NCBI RefSeq assembly: GCF_022348085.1
Contig: NZ_JAKRFN010000003.1
Location: forward strand, 248,001 to 312,000
Direction: 5' to 3'
DNA from: Mycobacterium sp. PSTR-4-N
GTDB lineage: Bacteria; Actinomycetota; Actinomycetes; Mycobacteriales; Mycobacteriaceae
DNA length: 64,000 bases
Shown: positions 53,257 to 62,269 of the stretch, in pieces
Layout: each line of letters starts with the position of its first letter
Numbering within the stretch: position 1 is the first letter of the stretch
Notes under the pieces: model-generated
The model's database searches: none
The model's input: the letters and a program-made list of their open reading frames with translations, nothing else
What the model was told of the DNA's origin: nothing
Position numbers and translations under genes: made by a program

Positions 53257-54441
53257 ATGGCTGACTACTCCGACCGCGACGCCGTGATCGTCGGCGCGGT
53301 ACGCACCCCCGTCGGTAAGGGTAAGGCCAGCGGCTCGTTGCACGACGTGCTGCCCGCGGATCTGCTCGCCCACAGCCTGCGCGAACTCGTCACCCGCACC
53401 GGAATCGACCCGGTCGACGTGGACGACGTGATCGCCGGTGCCGTCACCCAGGCCGGCGACCAGGCGCTCAACATCGCGCGCAATGCGGTGCTCGGCGCCG
53501 GATTCCCGGAGTCCGTCCCGGGGACGACGGTCGATCGCCAGTGCGGCAGCAGCCAGCAGGCGATCAGCTTCGCCGCACAGGGGGTACTCGCCGGCGCCTA
53601 CGACATCGTGATCGCCGCGGGCGTGGAATCGATGAGCCGCGTGCCGATGGGTGCGTCCGTCCTGCCGGGCAGCAGCCCGTTCGGCCACGGAGTGGCGCAG
53701 CGCTACCCCGACGGGCTCGTGGCCCAGGGCATCAGCGCCGAGTTGATCGCGGCGAAGTGGAACTTGTCGCGCACCGAGCTCGACGAATTCTCCGCCGAAA
53801 GTCATCAGAAGGCGGCCCGCGCCGCAAAGGACGGCCTGTTCGACGCCGAGCTCGCGCCGATCGCGGGACTGACCCACGACGAGATCATCCGTCCCGACAC
53901 GACGGTCGAGACCCTGGCCGGTCTACGACCGGCGTTCTACGACGAGGCCATCGGAGCGCGCTTCCCGCAGATCGACTGGCGGATCACCCCGGGCAACAGC
54001 TCACCGCTGTCCGACGGTAGCGCCGCGGTGATGATCACCAGCGGGGCGGCCGCGCGCCGGCTGGGCCTGACACCGCTGGCCCGGATCCACACGACGGTCG
54101 CGGTGGGCTCGGACCCGCTGTACATGCTCACCGGCGTGATCCCCGCGACCGAGAAGGTGCTGGCTCGTTCCGGCCTGACGCTGGCCGACATCGACCTGTT
54201 CGAGGTCAACGAGGCGTTCGCGCCGGTGGTGCTGGCGTGGGCCCGCGACACCGGCGCGGATCTGACCCGCACCAACGTCAACGGCGGCGCGATCGCGATC
54301 GGGCATCCGCTGGGCGCCAGCGGCGCCCGCATCATGACCACGCTCGTCCACGCCCTGCAGCAGCGCAGCGGTCGCTACGCCCTGCAGACCATGTGCGAGG
54401 GCGGCGGAATGGCCAACGCCACGATCATCGAGCGGCTCTGA
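53257..54441 (+). CDS. Thiolase (acetyl-CoA C-acyltransferase)
   Basis: A 394-residue thiolase with the acyl-accepting Cys96 (DRQCGSSQQA), His in NGGAIAIGHPLGASG, NEAFAPVVLAW and the second active Cys in MCEGGGMANA near the C-terminus. All catalytic residues are present. Length and motifs fit degradative or acetoacetyl-CoA thiolases; the chain-length preference cannot be told. AGGAGG precedes the ATG. The DUF302 gene follows after 1 bp. Confidence 0.93.
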   Translation: MADYSDRDAVIVGAVRTPVGKGKASGSLHDVLPADLLAHSLRELVTRTGIDPVDVDDVIAGAVTQAGDQALNIARNAVLGAGFPESVPGTTVDRQCGSSQQAISFAAQGVLAGAYDIVIAAGVESMSRVPMGASVLPGSSPFGHGVAQRYPDGLVAQGISAELIAAKWNLSRTELDEFSAESHQKAARAAKDGLFDAELAPIAGLTHDEIIRPDTTVETLAGLRPAFYDEAIGARFPQIDWRITPGNSSPLSDGSAAVMITSGAAARRLGLTPLARIHTTVAVGSDPLYMLTGVIPATEKVLARSGLTLADIDLFEVNEAFAPVVLAWARDTGADLTRTNVNGGAIAIGHPLGASGARIMTTLVHALQQRSGRYALQTMCEGGGMANATIIERL

Positions 54442-54442
54442 C

Positions 54443-54931
54443 ATGCCGACCGAGACCCCCTTCGAGGGAGTCCGGGTGCGCTATGACAGCACGAAGGGTT
54501 ACGAAGAGCTGGTCGCCGCGCTGCTCGCCGACATCGGCGAGCAGCCGGTGCCGATCACCGAGATCGGCGCCGCGGGCGGCGACTGGGAGGCGTACCAGCG
54601 ACGCGTCGAACCCTACGTCGGGCCCAGCGGATTCATGCTGTTCGCGCTGCTCGACCACGGCGCGTGGGTGACCAAGGCCGGTATCGAGCGCAAGGTGCTG
54701 CGAGTCATCCTCGGCAACCCGTTGATCGCGATCACGATGCTCCGGCACGACCAGACGGCAGGGCTGTTCGTTCCGGTCGAAGCGGTGATCCTCGACGAGG
54801 ACGACGGCAGCAGCCTCACCTATGTCCGACCGTCGTCGCTGATGCTCGTCGAATCCAACAACGAATTGCGCGCCGCCGCAGCGGCTCTCGACGACAAGCT
54901 GGCGGCGCTGGCCGCCAAGGTCACCTCGTGA
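54443..54931 (+). CDS. DUF302-domain protein
   Basis: A 162-residue soluble protein whose central segment (ILGNPLIAITMLRHDQTAGLFVPVEAVILDEDDGSSLTYVRPSS region, about 88-135) matches the DUF302 fold, a small alpha/beta domain of unknown function sometimes linked to oxidative metabolism. It lies 1 bp after the thiolase stop, so the two are co-translated. Its 3' end overlaps the convergent nitroreductase-like gene by 11 bp. Confidence 0.8.
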   Translation: MPTETPFEGVRVRYDSTKGYEELVAALLADIGEQPVPITEIGAAGGDWEAYQRRVEPYVGPSGFMLFALLDHGAWVTKAGIERKVLRVILGNPLIAITMLRHDQTAGLFVPVEAVILDEDDGSSLTYVRPSSLMLVESNNELRAAAAALDDKLAALAAKVTS

Positions 54932-55373
54932 GCTCGAACAGCGGGATGACCCGGGTCGTCTTGGCCTGGTACTCCCCGAACTGCGGTGCCTTCTCGACGA
55001 CGCGCGGGTAGACCGCGTCGCGCTCCTCGCGGGGCAGTTCTCTGGCCACGGCGTCGTAGGAGTCCTCGCCGATCTCGACGTGAACGTCAGGGTGGGCGCG
55101 CAGGTTATGCACCCACGCCGGGGCCTTGGGCGCGCCACCCATGGAGCCCGCGATGAGGATCCGGCCGTCGATGTCGAAGTACACCAGCGGCGACAGCCGG
55201 GGCTGTCCCGACTTGGCGCCGGTCGTGGTCAGCAGCACGATGGGCGAGCCCTCGAACATGCCGCCGACCTTTCCGCCGTTGGCGCGGAACTCCTCGACCA
55301 CCTGGCGATTCATCTGGTCCAGTGCATCGCGGTTGGCGGCGAGTTCTTCTGAGTTGAATTCGGTGTCACTCAC
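54921..55373 (-). CDS. Deazaflavin (F420)-dependent nitroreductase family protein (first paralogue)
   Basis: A 150-residue split-beta-barrel protein of the Ddn/DUF385 family: [14 protein letters not shown] near residue 25, TTTGAKSGQPRLSPLVYFDIDGR near 48 and [20 protein letters not shown] near 82. Mycobacterial relatives use F420H2 to reduce quinones or nitro-compounds; Ddn of M. tuberculosis activates pretomanid. The N-terminal membrane-active helix of Ddn is absent here. GTG 55373 (SDTEFNSEE) is chosen to match its paralogue. It follows that paralogue by 29 bp. Confidence 0.9.
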   Translation of the reverse strand: MSDTEFNSEELAANRDALDQMNRQVVEEFRANGGKVGGMFEGSPIVLLTTTGAKSGQPRLSPLVYFDIDGRILIAGSMGGAPKAPAWVHNLRAHPDVHVEIGEDSYDAVARELPREERDAVYPRVVEKAPQFGEYQAKTTRVIPLFELTR

Positions 55374-55402
55374 ACCGGAGGACGACCCCGGCGGGGCCGG
55401 AT

Positions 55403-55852
55403 CTATTCCCGAACGAGCTCGAACAGCGGAATCGTTCGCGACGTGTTCGCCTGGTAGCCGGCGAACACCTGCGAGTACTCGACGACCTTCTGCCATGTCG
55501 CGTCGCGTTCGTCGGCGGGCAACTCGCGCGCTTCGACGTCCCACGTCTCGGTGCCGACCTCGATGCGGGCACGCGGGTTCGCCCGCAAATTGTGCACCCA
55601 CGCCGGGTTCTTCGGCGCGCCGGCGTAGGAGCCGACGATGATCATCTTCTCGTCGATGGTCAGGTAGGCCAATGGCGACAACCGCGGCTCTCCCGACTTC
55701 GCACCGACGGTGTGCAGCAACAGCAGCGTGCCACCTTCGAAGGGGCCGCCGACTGTGCCGCCGTTGGCGCGGAACTCCTCGACGATCTTCCGGTTGAAGT
55801 CGTCGAGCGCCGCCGTGTCGGAGTACAGCTTGGTCTTGTCGATGTCGCTCAC
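55403..55852 (-). CDS. Deazaflavin (F420)-dependent nitroreductase family protein (second paralogue)
   Basis: A 149-residue Ddn/DUF385-family protein, clearly a tandem duplicate of the neighbour: VEEFRANGG, the GAKSG-PRLSPL-Y segment, [13 protein letters not shown] and the PLFELVRE end are shared in the same order. The GTG at 55852 overlaps the aspS stop (GTGA), so it should be co-translated with aspartyl-tRNA synthetase. Substrate unknown. Confidence 0.9.
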   Translation of the reverse strand: MSDIDKTKLYSDTAALDDFNRKIVEEFRANGGTVGGPFEGGTLLLLHTVGAKSGEPRLSPLAYLTIDEKMIIVGSYAGAPKNPAWVHNLRANPRARIEVGTETWDVEARELPADERDATWQKVVEYSQVFAGYQANTSRTIPLFELVRE

Positions 55853-57624
55853 GGCTTGCCCGCCTTCTCCGGTTTCGCGTCGATGCCGGATTCCTTGCGC
55901 TGCTGCGGCGTGATCGGCGCCGGGGCATCGGTCAGGGGGTCGACTCCGCCGCCGGACTTGGGGAACGCGATCACCTCGCGGATCGAGTCGACACCGGCGA
56001 GCAGCGCGACGATCCGGTCCCAGCCGAACGCGATACCCCCGTGCGGCGGAGCGCCAAAGGTGAACGCGTCCAACAGGAATCCGAACTTGTCCTGGGCTTC
56101 GTCGTGGTCGATGCCCATCATCGCGAACACCCGCTCCTGGATGTCGCGGCGGTGGATACGGATCGAGCCGCCGCCGATCTCGTTACCGTTGCAGACGATG
56201 TCGTAGGCGTTGGCCAGTGCGGAGCCCGGATCGGTGTCGAACGTCGCCTCGGACTCGGGCGTGGGCGCGGTGAAGGCGTGGTGCACCGCGGTCCACGCCC
56301 CGGACCCCACGGCGACGTCGCCGGAGGCCGTTGCGTCGTCGGCCGGTTCGAACAGCGGCCAGTCCACCACCCAGGTGAAGGCCCACGCGCTCGGATCGAT
56401 CATGTCGAGGCGCTTGGCGATCTCGATGCGTGTGGCGCCCAGCAGCGCCCGCGCCGCCTTCGGAGTGCCTGCGGCGAAGAACACGCAGTCACCCGGCTGT
56501 GCCCCGACATGGGCGGCCAGCCCATCGCGCTCGGTGTCGGACAGGTTCTTGGCGACGGGTCCAGTCAGCTCCCCATCCTCACCGACGAGCACGTACGCCA
56601 GTCCCTTGTGCCCACGCTGCTTGGCGAACTCCTGCCAGCCGTCGAGCGTGCGGCGCGGTTGCGAGGCGCCGCCCGGCATCACCACCGCGCCCACATACGG
56701 CGCCTGGAACACGCGGAACGGCGTGTCGGCGAAGTACTCCGTGCACTCCACCAGCTCCACCCCGAACCGCAGATCGGGCTTGTCACTGCCGAACCGGCGC
56801 ATCGCCTCGGCGTAGCTGATGCGCGGCAGCGGCGTCGGCAGGTCGTAGCCGATCAGTGCCCACAGCGCGCGCAGAATTTCTTCGGACACCGCCATCACGT
56901 CGTCGGCCTCGACGAAGCTCATCTCCATGTCGAGCTGGGTGAACTCGGGCTGGCGGTCGGCGCGGAAGTCCTCATCGCGATAACAACGCGCGATCTGGTA
57001 GTAGCGCTCCATGCCCGCGACCATCAGCAGCTGCTTGAACAGCTGCGGGCTCTGCGGCAGCGCGTAGAAGGAACCGGGCTGCAGGCGAGCGGGCACCAGG
57101 AAATCGCGTGCACCCTCGGGTGTCGAGCGCGTCAGCGTCGGCGTCTCGATCTCGACGAAGTCGTGGGCGGCCAGCACGCCGCGCGCGGCGGCATTCACCT
57201 TGGAGCGCAACCGGATTGCTTTCCCGGGGCCCTCGCGGCGCAGATCCAGGTAGCGGTACTTGAGTCGGGCTTCCTCGCCGGCGGTCTCGTCGAGCTGGAA
57301 CGGCAGCGGTGCGCTCTCCCCCAGCACCGTCAGCGACGTCGCGTTGACCTCGACCTCGCCGGTGGGGATCTCGGCGTTGGCGTTGCCCTCGGGCCGGATC
57401 TCGACGACGCCCGTCACGGCGACGCAGAACTCCGAGCGCAACCGGTGCGCCTGGTCGAGGACGGTTCCCTCCCGGAACACCACCTGAGACACCCCGGAAC
57501 CGTCGCGCAGATCGATGAAAATGACGCCGCCGTGGTCACGTCGGCGCGCCACCCAGCCGGCCAGCGTGACCGTCTGACCGGCGTCGGCGGCACGCAACGA
57601 TCCGGCGGTGCGGGTACGCAGCAC
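55849..57624 (-). CDS. aspS: Aspartyl-tRNA synthetase (probably non-discriminating Asp/Asn)
   Basis: Class II synthetase. The 591-residue protein has the N-terminal OB anticodon domain ([26 protein letters not shown]), motif 1 around [72 protein letters not shown] (motif 2), a GAD insertion and motif 3 [16 protein letters not shown]. Family knowledge: mycobacteria use AspRS plus GatCAB for Asn-tRNA, so this enzyme should charge both tRNAs. GTG 57624 with GGAG upstream gives the family length (596 in M. tuberculosis); the longer open frame is discarded. Confidence 0.96.
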   Translation of the reverse strand: MLRTRTAGSLRAADAGQTVTLAGWVARRRDHGGVIFIDLRDGSGVSQVVFREGTVLDQAHRLRSEFCVAVTGVVEIRPEGNANAEIPTGEVEVNATSLTVLGESAPLPFQLDETAGEEARLKYRYLDLRREGPGKAIRLRSKVNAAARGVLAAHDFVEIETPTLTRSTPEGARDFLVPARLQPGSFYALPQSPQLFKQLLMVAGMERYYQIARCYRDEDFRADRQPEFTQLDMEMSFVEADDVMAVSEEILRALWALIGYDLPTPLPRISYAEAMRRFGSDKPDLRFGVELVECTEYFADTPFRVFQAPYVGAVVMPGGASQPRRTLDGWQEFAKQRGHKGLAYVLVGEDGELTGPVAKNLSDTERDGLAAHVGAQPGDCVFFAAGTPKAARALLGATRIEIAKRLDMIDPSAWAFTWVVDWPLFEPADDATASGDVAVGSGAWTAVHHAFTAPTPESEATFDTDPGSALANAYDIVCNGNEIGGGSIRIHRRDIQERVFAMMGIDHDEAQDKFGFLLDAFTFGAPPHGGIAFGWDRIVALLAGVDSIREVIAFPKSGGGVDPLTDAPAPITPQQRKESGIDAKPEKAGKP

Positions 57625-57661
57625 GAAAAACTCCTTCGGAAACAGCGGTGATCGACGATCC

Positions 57662-57667
57662 AGTCTA
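57662..57667 (-). promoter_or_regulatory. Candidate -10 (TAGACT) for aspS
   Basis: On the minus strand TAGACT (TANNNT) lies 37 bp before the GTG of aspS, leaving a leader of about 30 nt with the GGAG ribosome site. It sits back to back with the -10 of the divergent SRPBCC gene. Confidence 0.5.
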
Positions 57668-57690
57668 GAGGTGGGCCCCGCCGTCCTGAC

Positions 57691-57696
57691 TAAGGT
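57691..57696 (+). promoter_or_regulatory. -10 box (TAAGGT) for a leaderless start at 57704
   Basis: TAAGGT lies 7 bp before the ATG at 57704, with no ribosome binding site between them. This is the same geometry as at 12294, 13838, 15173 and 19490. Confidence 0.5.
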
Positions 57697-57703
57697 GCTG
57701 GCC

Positions 57704-58201
57704 ATGCACGCCTGCGCCCGTGTCGGCCTGGACTTCCTGGAGTCTGCGCCGTACCGCATCATCAGCACCGTCGATCTCGCGATCACGCCCGCGCAGCTGT
57801 TCGAGGTGCTGGCCGACGAGAAGTCCTGGCCACACTGGGCCACCGTGATCACCAAGGTCACCTGGACCAGCCCGCCACCGCGTGGCGTCGGGACCACGCG
57901 CACCGTCGAGATGCGCGGCGGGATCACCGGCAAGGAGGAGTTCCTGGCCTGGGACCCGTTCGAACGCATGGCATTTCGCTTCAACGAGGCCAGCACGTCG
58001 AGCATGGCCGCGTTCGCCGAGGATTACCGCGTGGTGCCGACATCACGGGGCTGCCACCTGACCTGGATCATGGCGCTGCAGCCCGCGAACCTCGCCGGAC
58101 GCGCCGGCCTGTTCCTGGGTGCGCCGGTGATGAACCGGATGTGCCAGCGTTTCCTCGACGAACTGCGCCGCTACACCGATCAGCGGTTCGGACCTCAGTA
58201 G
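57704..58201 (+). CDS. SRPBCC-family protein (polyketide cyclase-like)
   Basis: A 165-residue helix-grip protein: [36 protein letters not shown] near residue 18, a central [21 protein letters not shown] sheet and a C-terminal amphipathic helix ([21 protein letters not shown]). This is the polyketide_cyc2-type lipid or hydrophobic-ligand binding fold. ATG 57704 is favoured by the -10 position; a GTG at 57696 and a longer frame from 57608 are less likely. It overlaps the convergent esterase stop by 7 bp. Confidence 0.85.
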   Translation: MHACARVGLDFLESAPYRIISTVDLAITPAQLFEVLADEKSWPHWATVITKVTWTSPPPRGVGTTRTVEMRGGITGKEEFLAWDPFERMAFRFNEASTSSMAAFAEDYRVVPTSRGCHLTWIMALQPANLAGRAGLFLGAPVMNRMCQRFLDELRRYTDQRFGPQ

Positions 58202-59682
58202 ATTCGGGCCCATGCGCGGCGGCGCATCCGGTCCGGGTCGTCCTCGACCGCGTCCCGCCTCGTGGCGATCAGCCGGGTGCGGCGATGCTCTGTGTCGTAC
58301 AGCGGCCAGTTCGCCTCGTCGTGCACGCGGTCGCTGCAGGCGAAGTCGAGCCAGGTGCGTTGCATGCGCACGCCCACCGACGGCGGGAAGCGGCGCCCGA
58401 GCGGATGCAGCTTGCGCCCGATGAACGACGCATAGCTGTGCTGGACGTGCACGATCTCACTGCCGTGGGTCGCGCCGAGCCCGAGCAGACGCAGGCTCAG
58501 CCCGGCATGGTCGAACCGGTACATCCGGGTCGGCGCGCGCGAGCTGTAGGCGTCGGCGAACGCCCACGCAGGTCCGCCGAACATCACGTCCGAGCCGATG
58601 GCGAGCAGGGCGCTGCGTCGCGGATAGCGCGGATAGGCCTGCAGGACGGCCTCTTTGGCGTGGGGAGCGACCCGATCGAAGTATGCGTGCACCGTCGCCC
58701 GCGTGGTCGGCAGCATCGGCGGGCGAGTCCAGGCGAACATCGTCGCCTCGTGGCTGTTGGTGCCGATGATCAGCGGTATCCGGGCGAGTTCTCCGGCGCG
58801 CGCCGCATCGATGGGATGCCGGGGCAGCAGCTCGGTGCCGTGCGTCAGCCCATAGGCCAGCGTGGGCGTCTGCGCCGCACTCGCCAGCTGCACCTGACCC
58901 GCGGCACGCCGTAGCTGCCGTTGCGGCAGCTCCTTGACCTCGGCGGCGGGCACACCGAGCTGGTCGAGGAAATCGCGGGCCCGCTGCGCGCGCAGCTCCC
59001 GATCGGCGATCAGCGGCAGGGCCGGGCTCTGGGCGATCGCGCGGTGGAACAGCCCGCCGGCCTGGGGGCAGGCCAGCAGTGCCAGCACCGATGTCGCTCC
59101 CGCCGACTCGCCGAACACCGTAACCCGATCCGGATCGCCACCGAACGATGCGATGTGCTCGCGCACCCAGCGCAGCGCCGCGAGTTGATCGCGCAGGGCG
59201 AGGTTGTCGTCGAAACCCGGTCCCAGGTCCCCGAGCTCGAGGCCGCCGAACACCCCGATCCGATAGGTCACGTTGACGACGACCACGTTGCCGTTGGCCG
59301 CCAGCCGCGACCCGTTGTAGAGCTGGAATTGCCCGGCGCCGTAGACGAATGCGCCGCCGGGAATCCACACCATCACCGGCAGTGAGGCCGTGGTGTCCGG
59401 CGACCAGATCGTGACCGTCAGGCAGGCCTCGTCGCGGACCTTGGGATCGTCGCGGCCGCCCCCGACGAACGACGTGGTCTGCGGCGGCAACGGACCGTGC
59501 TCGAGCGCCTCGCGCACCCCGCCCCACGGCTTCGCCGCCGTCGGCGCCAGGAATCGCCGCGGCCCGACCGGCTGTTCGGCGTAGGGCACCCCGCGCCACA
59601 CGCCGATGCCGCCCTCGAGGTCACCGCGCAGCTCCCCGAGAGAGGTACGCACGACGGTGGATGGTCCGGCGACGACTGCCAC
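58195..59682 (-). CDS. Type B carboxylesterase/lipase
   Basis: A 495-residue alpha/beta hydrolase of the carboxylesterase type B family. It has WRGVPYAEQPVGPRRFLAP near residue 29, the oxyanion-hole PGGAFVYGAG at 108-117, the nucleophile Ser193 in GESAGATS and a late His (LGATHGSEIVHV) for the triad. No signal peptide is evident, so it may be cytoplasmic. GTG 59682 is chosen where the family N-terminus begins; the open frame continues to 60027 without matching features. Likely acts on xenobiotic or lipid esters. Confidence 0.92.
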   Translation of the reverse strand: MAVVAGPSTVVRTSLGELRGDLEGGIGVWRGVPYAEQPVGPRRFLAPTAAKPWGGVREALEHGPLPPQTTSFVGGGRDDPKVRDEACLTVTIWSPDTTASLPVMVWIPGGAFVYGAGQFQLYNGSRLAANGNVVVVNVTYRIGVFGGLELGDLGPGFDDNLALRDQLAALRWVREHIASFGGDPDRVTVFGESAGATSVLALLACPQAGGLFHRAIAQSPALPLIADRELRAQRARDFLDQLGVPAAEVKELPQRQLRRAAGQVQLASAAQTPTLAYGLTHGTELLPRHPIDAARAGELARIPLIIGTNSHEATMFAWTRPPMLPTTRATVHAYFDRVAPHAKEAVLQAYPRYPRRSALLAIGSDVMFGGPAWAFADAYSSRAPTRMYRFDHAGLSLRLLGLGATHGSEIVHVQHSYASFIGRKLHPLGRRFPPSVGVRMQRTWLDFACSDRVHDEANWPLYDTEHRRTRLIATRRDAVEDDPDRMRRRAWARIY

Positions 59683-59687
59683 AGCGC

Positions 59688-59731
59688 GAATCGTAGTGTG
59701 CGATTCTTGACGGGCCCGGGATGCGGGCCCG
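59688..59731. promoter_or_regulatory. Inverted repeats between the esterase and the zinc peptidase genes
   Basis: GAATCG (59688-59693) pairs with CGATTC (59701-59706), and two copies of the self-complementary CGGGCCCG lie at 59711-59718 and 59724-59731. The second pair would form a very stable hairpin just upstream of the ribosome site (GAGGTGGGG) of the gene at 59753. Function unknown. Confidence 0.4.
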
Positions 59732-59752
59732 GCGGCGAAGCGAGGTGGGGCC

Positions 59753-60640
59753 ATGACCTTCAACGAGGGCATGCAGATCGATACCAGCACCACGTCGACC
59801 AGCGGGGGTGGGCGCGGCCCGGGCCGAGGCATCGCCGTCGGCGGCGGCCTGGGCGGGCTCCTGATCGTCGTCGTGGCGCTGTTCCTCGGGGTCGATCCCA
59901 GTTCGGTGATCCCGCAGCAGCAGGGCGGTGCACAGACCGCCGAGACGCCCGGCTTCGACACCAGCCAGTGCAAGACGGGCGCCGACGCCAACGCGATCGT
60001 CCAGTGCCGGGTGATCGCGACCGGCAACTCCGTCGATGGCGTCTGGGCCCAGCTGATGCCGGGCTACACCCGTCCGAAGGTGCGGCTGTTCACCGGCGGG
60101 GTCGACACCGGGTGCGGGCAGGCGAGCAGCGACATGGGGCCGTTCTACTGCCCGGTCGACCAGACGGCGTTTTTCGACACCGACTTCTTCGACGTCCTGA
60201 CGACCCAATTCGGTTCCAGTGGAGGGCCGCTGGCGCAGGAGTACGTTGTCGCCCATGAGTTCGGCCACCACGTGCAGAACCTGGAAGGGGTCTTGGGTCG
60301 GGCCCAGCAGGACCCGCAGGGCGCCAGCGGCGCCGGCGTGCGCACCGAGCTGCAGGCCGACTGCTACGCCGGGGCCTGGGCTCACTACGCCGCCATCACG
60401 AAACAGGAGAGCACCGGCGTGCCGTTTCTGGAACCGCTGAGCGACAAGGACATCGCCGACGCGCTGTCGGCCGCGGCGTCGGTCGGTGACGATCGAATCC
60501 AGCGCTCGGCGACGGGCCGGGTCAATCCGGAGTCGTGGACCCACGGGTCCTCCGAGCAGCGGCAGAAGTGGTTCACCACCGGCTACCAGACCGGCGAGCC
60601 CGCCCAGTGCGACACCTTCGCGGCCCGCGACCTTGGCTAG
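59753..60640 (+). CDS. Neutral zinc metallopeptidase, YpfJ type (membrane anchored)
   Basis: A 295-residue protein of the PF04228 family corresponding to Rv2575. A Gly-rich N-terminus and one membrane helix (about 27-47) are followed by an extracytoplasmic domain with four Cys likely to pair (C73, C85, C121 and C133) and the zinc motif H168-E-F-G-H172 (VVAHEFGHHVQNL). The second helix ELQADCYAGAWAHYA has the third-ligand Glu/Asp region. Physiological substrate unknown. Its stop overlaps the DUF885 start. Confidence 0.92.
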   Translation: MTFNEGMQIDTSTTSTSGGGRGPGRGIAVGGGLGGLLIVVVALFLGVDPSSVIPQQQGGAQTAETPGFDTSQCKTGADANAIVQCRVIATGNSVDGVWAQLMPGYTRPKVRLFTGGVDTGCGQASSDMGPFYCPVDQTAFFDTDFFDVLTTQFGSSGGPLAQEYVVAHEFGHHVQNLEGVLGRAQQDPQGASGAGVRTELQADCYAGAWAHYAAITKQESTGVPFLEPLSDKDIADALSAAASVGDDRIQRSATGRVNPESWTHGSSEQRQKWFTTGYQTGEPAQCDTFAARDLG

Positions 60641-62264
60641 GGCAGCCACGGCCGTCGACGCCGTCGCCGAACGCTACCTCGACACCTGGGCGCAGCTGGA
60701 CCCGTGCGGTGCGACGGAGGCGGGCATCGCCGGGTTCGACGATCAACTCACCGACTACTCCCCTGCGGGCTGCGCGGCCCGCGCCGATGCCGCGCGCACA
60801 GCTCTGCGGGAGCTCGATGCGACCGACCCCGCCGACGACGCCGACGTGGTGACCGCCGCCGCACTGACCGAACGCCTCACCGTGCTACTCGACCTGCACG
60901 ACGCCGGTCTCGATGTCGGCGAGCTCAACGTGATCGCCTCGCCGCTGCAGACGATGCGCGATGTGTTCGACCTGATGCCGACCGACACCGCCGAGGATTG
61001 GGCCACCATCGGCCGGCGCCTGGCGCGTGTGCCCGAGCGGGTGTCCGGATACGCCGAAGCGCTGCGCGCAGCAGTGGCGGCCGGCCGCGCTCCCGCTGCC
61101 CGGCAGGTCCGCCGGGGCATCGCCCAGGCCGGTCAGATCCAGCACCTGTATCTGGACATGGTCGCCGACGCCGTACCCCACGATCTGACGCTGCACGCCG
61201 AACTGCGCCGGTGCGCCGAGGACGCCGCCAACGCGTACGCCGCGCTGGTCGGGGTGTTCCGCGACGAGATCGGCCCCCGCGCCCGCGAGGTCGACGCGTG
61301 CGGACGCGACGACTACGCGGTGCTGTCCCGCTCCTTCCTCGGCGCCTCGGTGGATCTCGACGAGGCCTACGCGTGGGGCCTGGACCAGTTGAACGAGATT
61401 GTCGCCGAGCAGGATTCGATCGCCCACCGGCTGTATCCGGGAGCGAGCGCGACCGAGGCGCTGCGCCGGCTCGACGGCGAGGAGCGCTACCTTGTGCACG
61501 GCACCGAGGCGCTTGCGCAGTGGATGCAGGATCTGTCCGACAAAGCCGTCGACGCGCTGGCCGACACGCACTTCGACATCGCGCCGCCGCTGCGCCGGCT
61601 GGAGTGCCGAATCGCGCCGACGAACACCGGCGGCATCTACTACACCGGACCGTCGGAGGACCTGACGCGACCGGGGCGGATGTGGTGGTCGGTGCCCGCC
61701 GGCGTGCACACGTTCCACACCTGGCAGGAGATGACCACCGTCTTCCACGAGGGCGTACCGGGGCATCACCTTCAGATCGGGCGCGCCGTCGTGCTGGCCG
61801 ATCAGCTCAACCGGTGGCGCCGGCTCGGCTGCTGGGTGTCCGGGCACGGCGAGGGCTGGGCGCTGTACGCCGAACGGCTGATGGCCGAGCTGGGCTGGCT
61901 CGACGATGCCGGCAACCGGATGGGCATGCTCGACGCACAGCGCTTCCGCGCCGCGCGGGTGGTGATCGACATCGGCGTGCACTGCGGATTACCCGCGCCC
62001 GACGGCGGCACGTGGGACGCGGCGCGGGCCTGGACGTTCCTGCAATCGCACAGCGCGATGGCCGAGGAAAACCTGCGCTTCGAACTGGACCGCTACCTGG
62101 GCTGGCCGGGACAGGCGCCGTCGTACGCCATCGGTCAGCGGATCTGGCAGGAGCTGCGCGACACGGTCACGGGAAATGGCTTGTCGCTCAGGGAGTTCCA
62201 CCGGCAGGCGTTGGATCTGGGCGGGTTGCCGCTCGACGTCCTGCGGTCGGCTCTGCTCGCCTGA
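60633..62264 (+). CDS. DUF885 family protein (putative zinc peptidase)
   Basis: A 543-residue mostly helical DUF885 protein. The metal-binding signature HEGVPGHH begins at residue 372 (TTVFHEGVPGHHLQIGRAV), followed by HGEGWALYAERLMAELG near 408, together a thermolysin/M2-M32-like HExxx(G)HH plus Glu pattern. TTG 60633 is the only initiator near the conserved N-terminus (AVAERYLDTWAQLDP) and overlaps the zinc peptidase stop. Other frames upstream read through that gene. Probably a cytoplasmic peptidase; no reaction is proven. Confidence 0.88.
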   Translation: MARAATAVDAVAERYLDTWAQLDPCGATEAGIAGFDDQLTDYSPAGCAARADAARTALRELDATDPADDADVVTAAALTERLTVLLDLHDAGLDVGELNVIASPLQTMRDVFDLMPTDTAEDWATIGRRLARVPERVSGYAEALRAAVAAGRAPAARQVRRGIAQAGQIQHLYLDMVADAVPHDLTLHAELRRCAEDAANAYAALVGVFRDEIGPRAREVDACGRDDYAVLSRSFLGASVDLDEAYAWGLDQLNEIVAEQDSIAHRLYPGASATEALRRLDGEERYLVHGTEALAQWMQDLSDKAVDALADTHFDIAPPLRRLECRIAPTNTGGIYYTGPSEDLTRPGRMWWSVPAGVHTFHTWQEMTTVFHEGVPGHHLQIGRAVVLADQLNRWRRLGCWVSGHGEGWALYAERLMAELGWLDDAGNRMGMLDAQRFRAARVVIDIGVHCGLPAPDGGTWDAARAWTFLQSHSAMAEENLRFELDRYLGWPGQAPSYAIGQRIWQELRDTVTGNGLSLREFHRQALDLGGLPLDVLRSALLA

Positions 62265-62269
62265 GAGCA

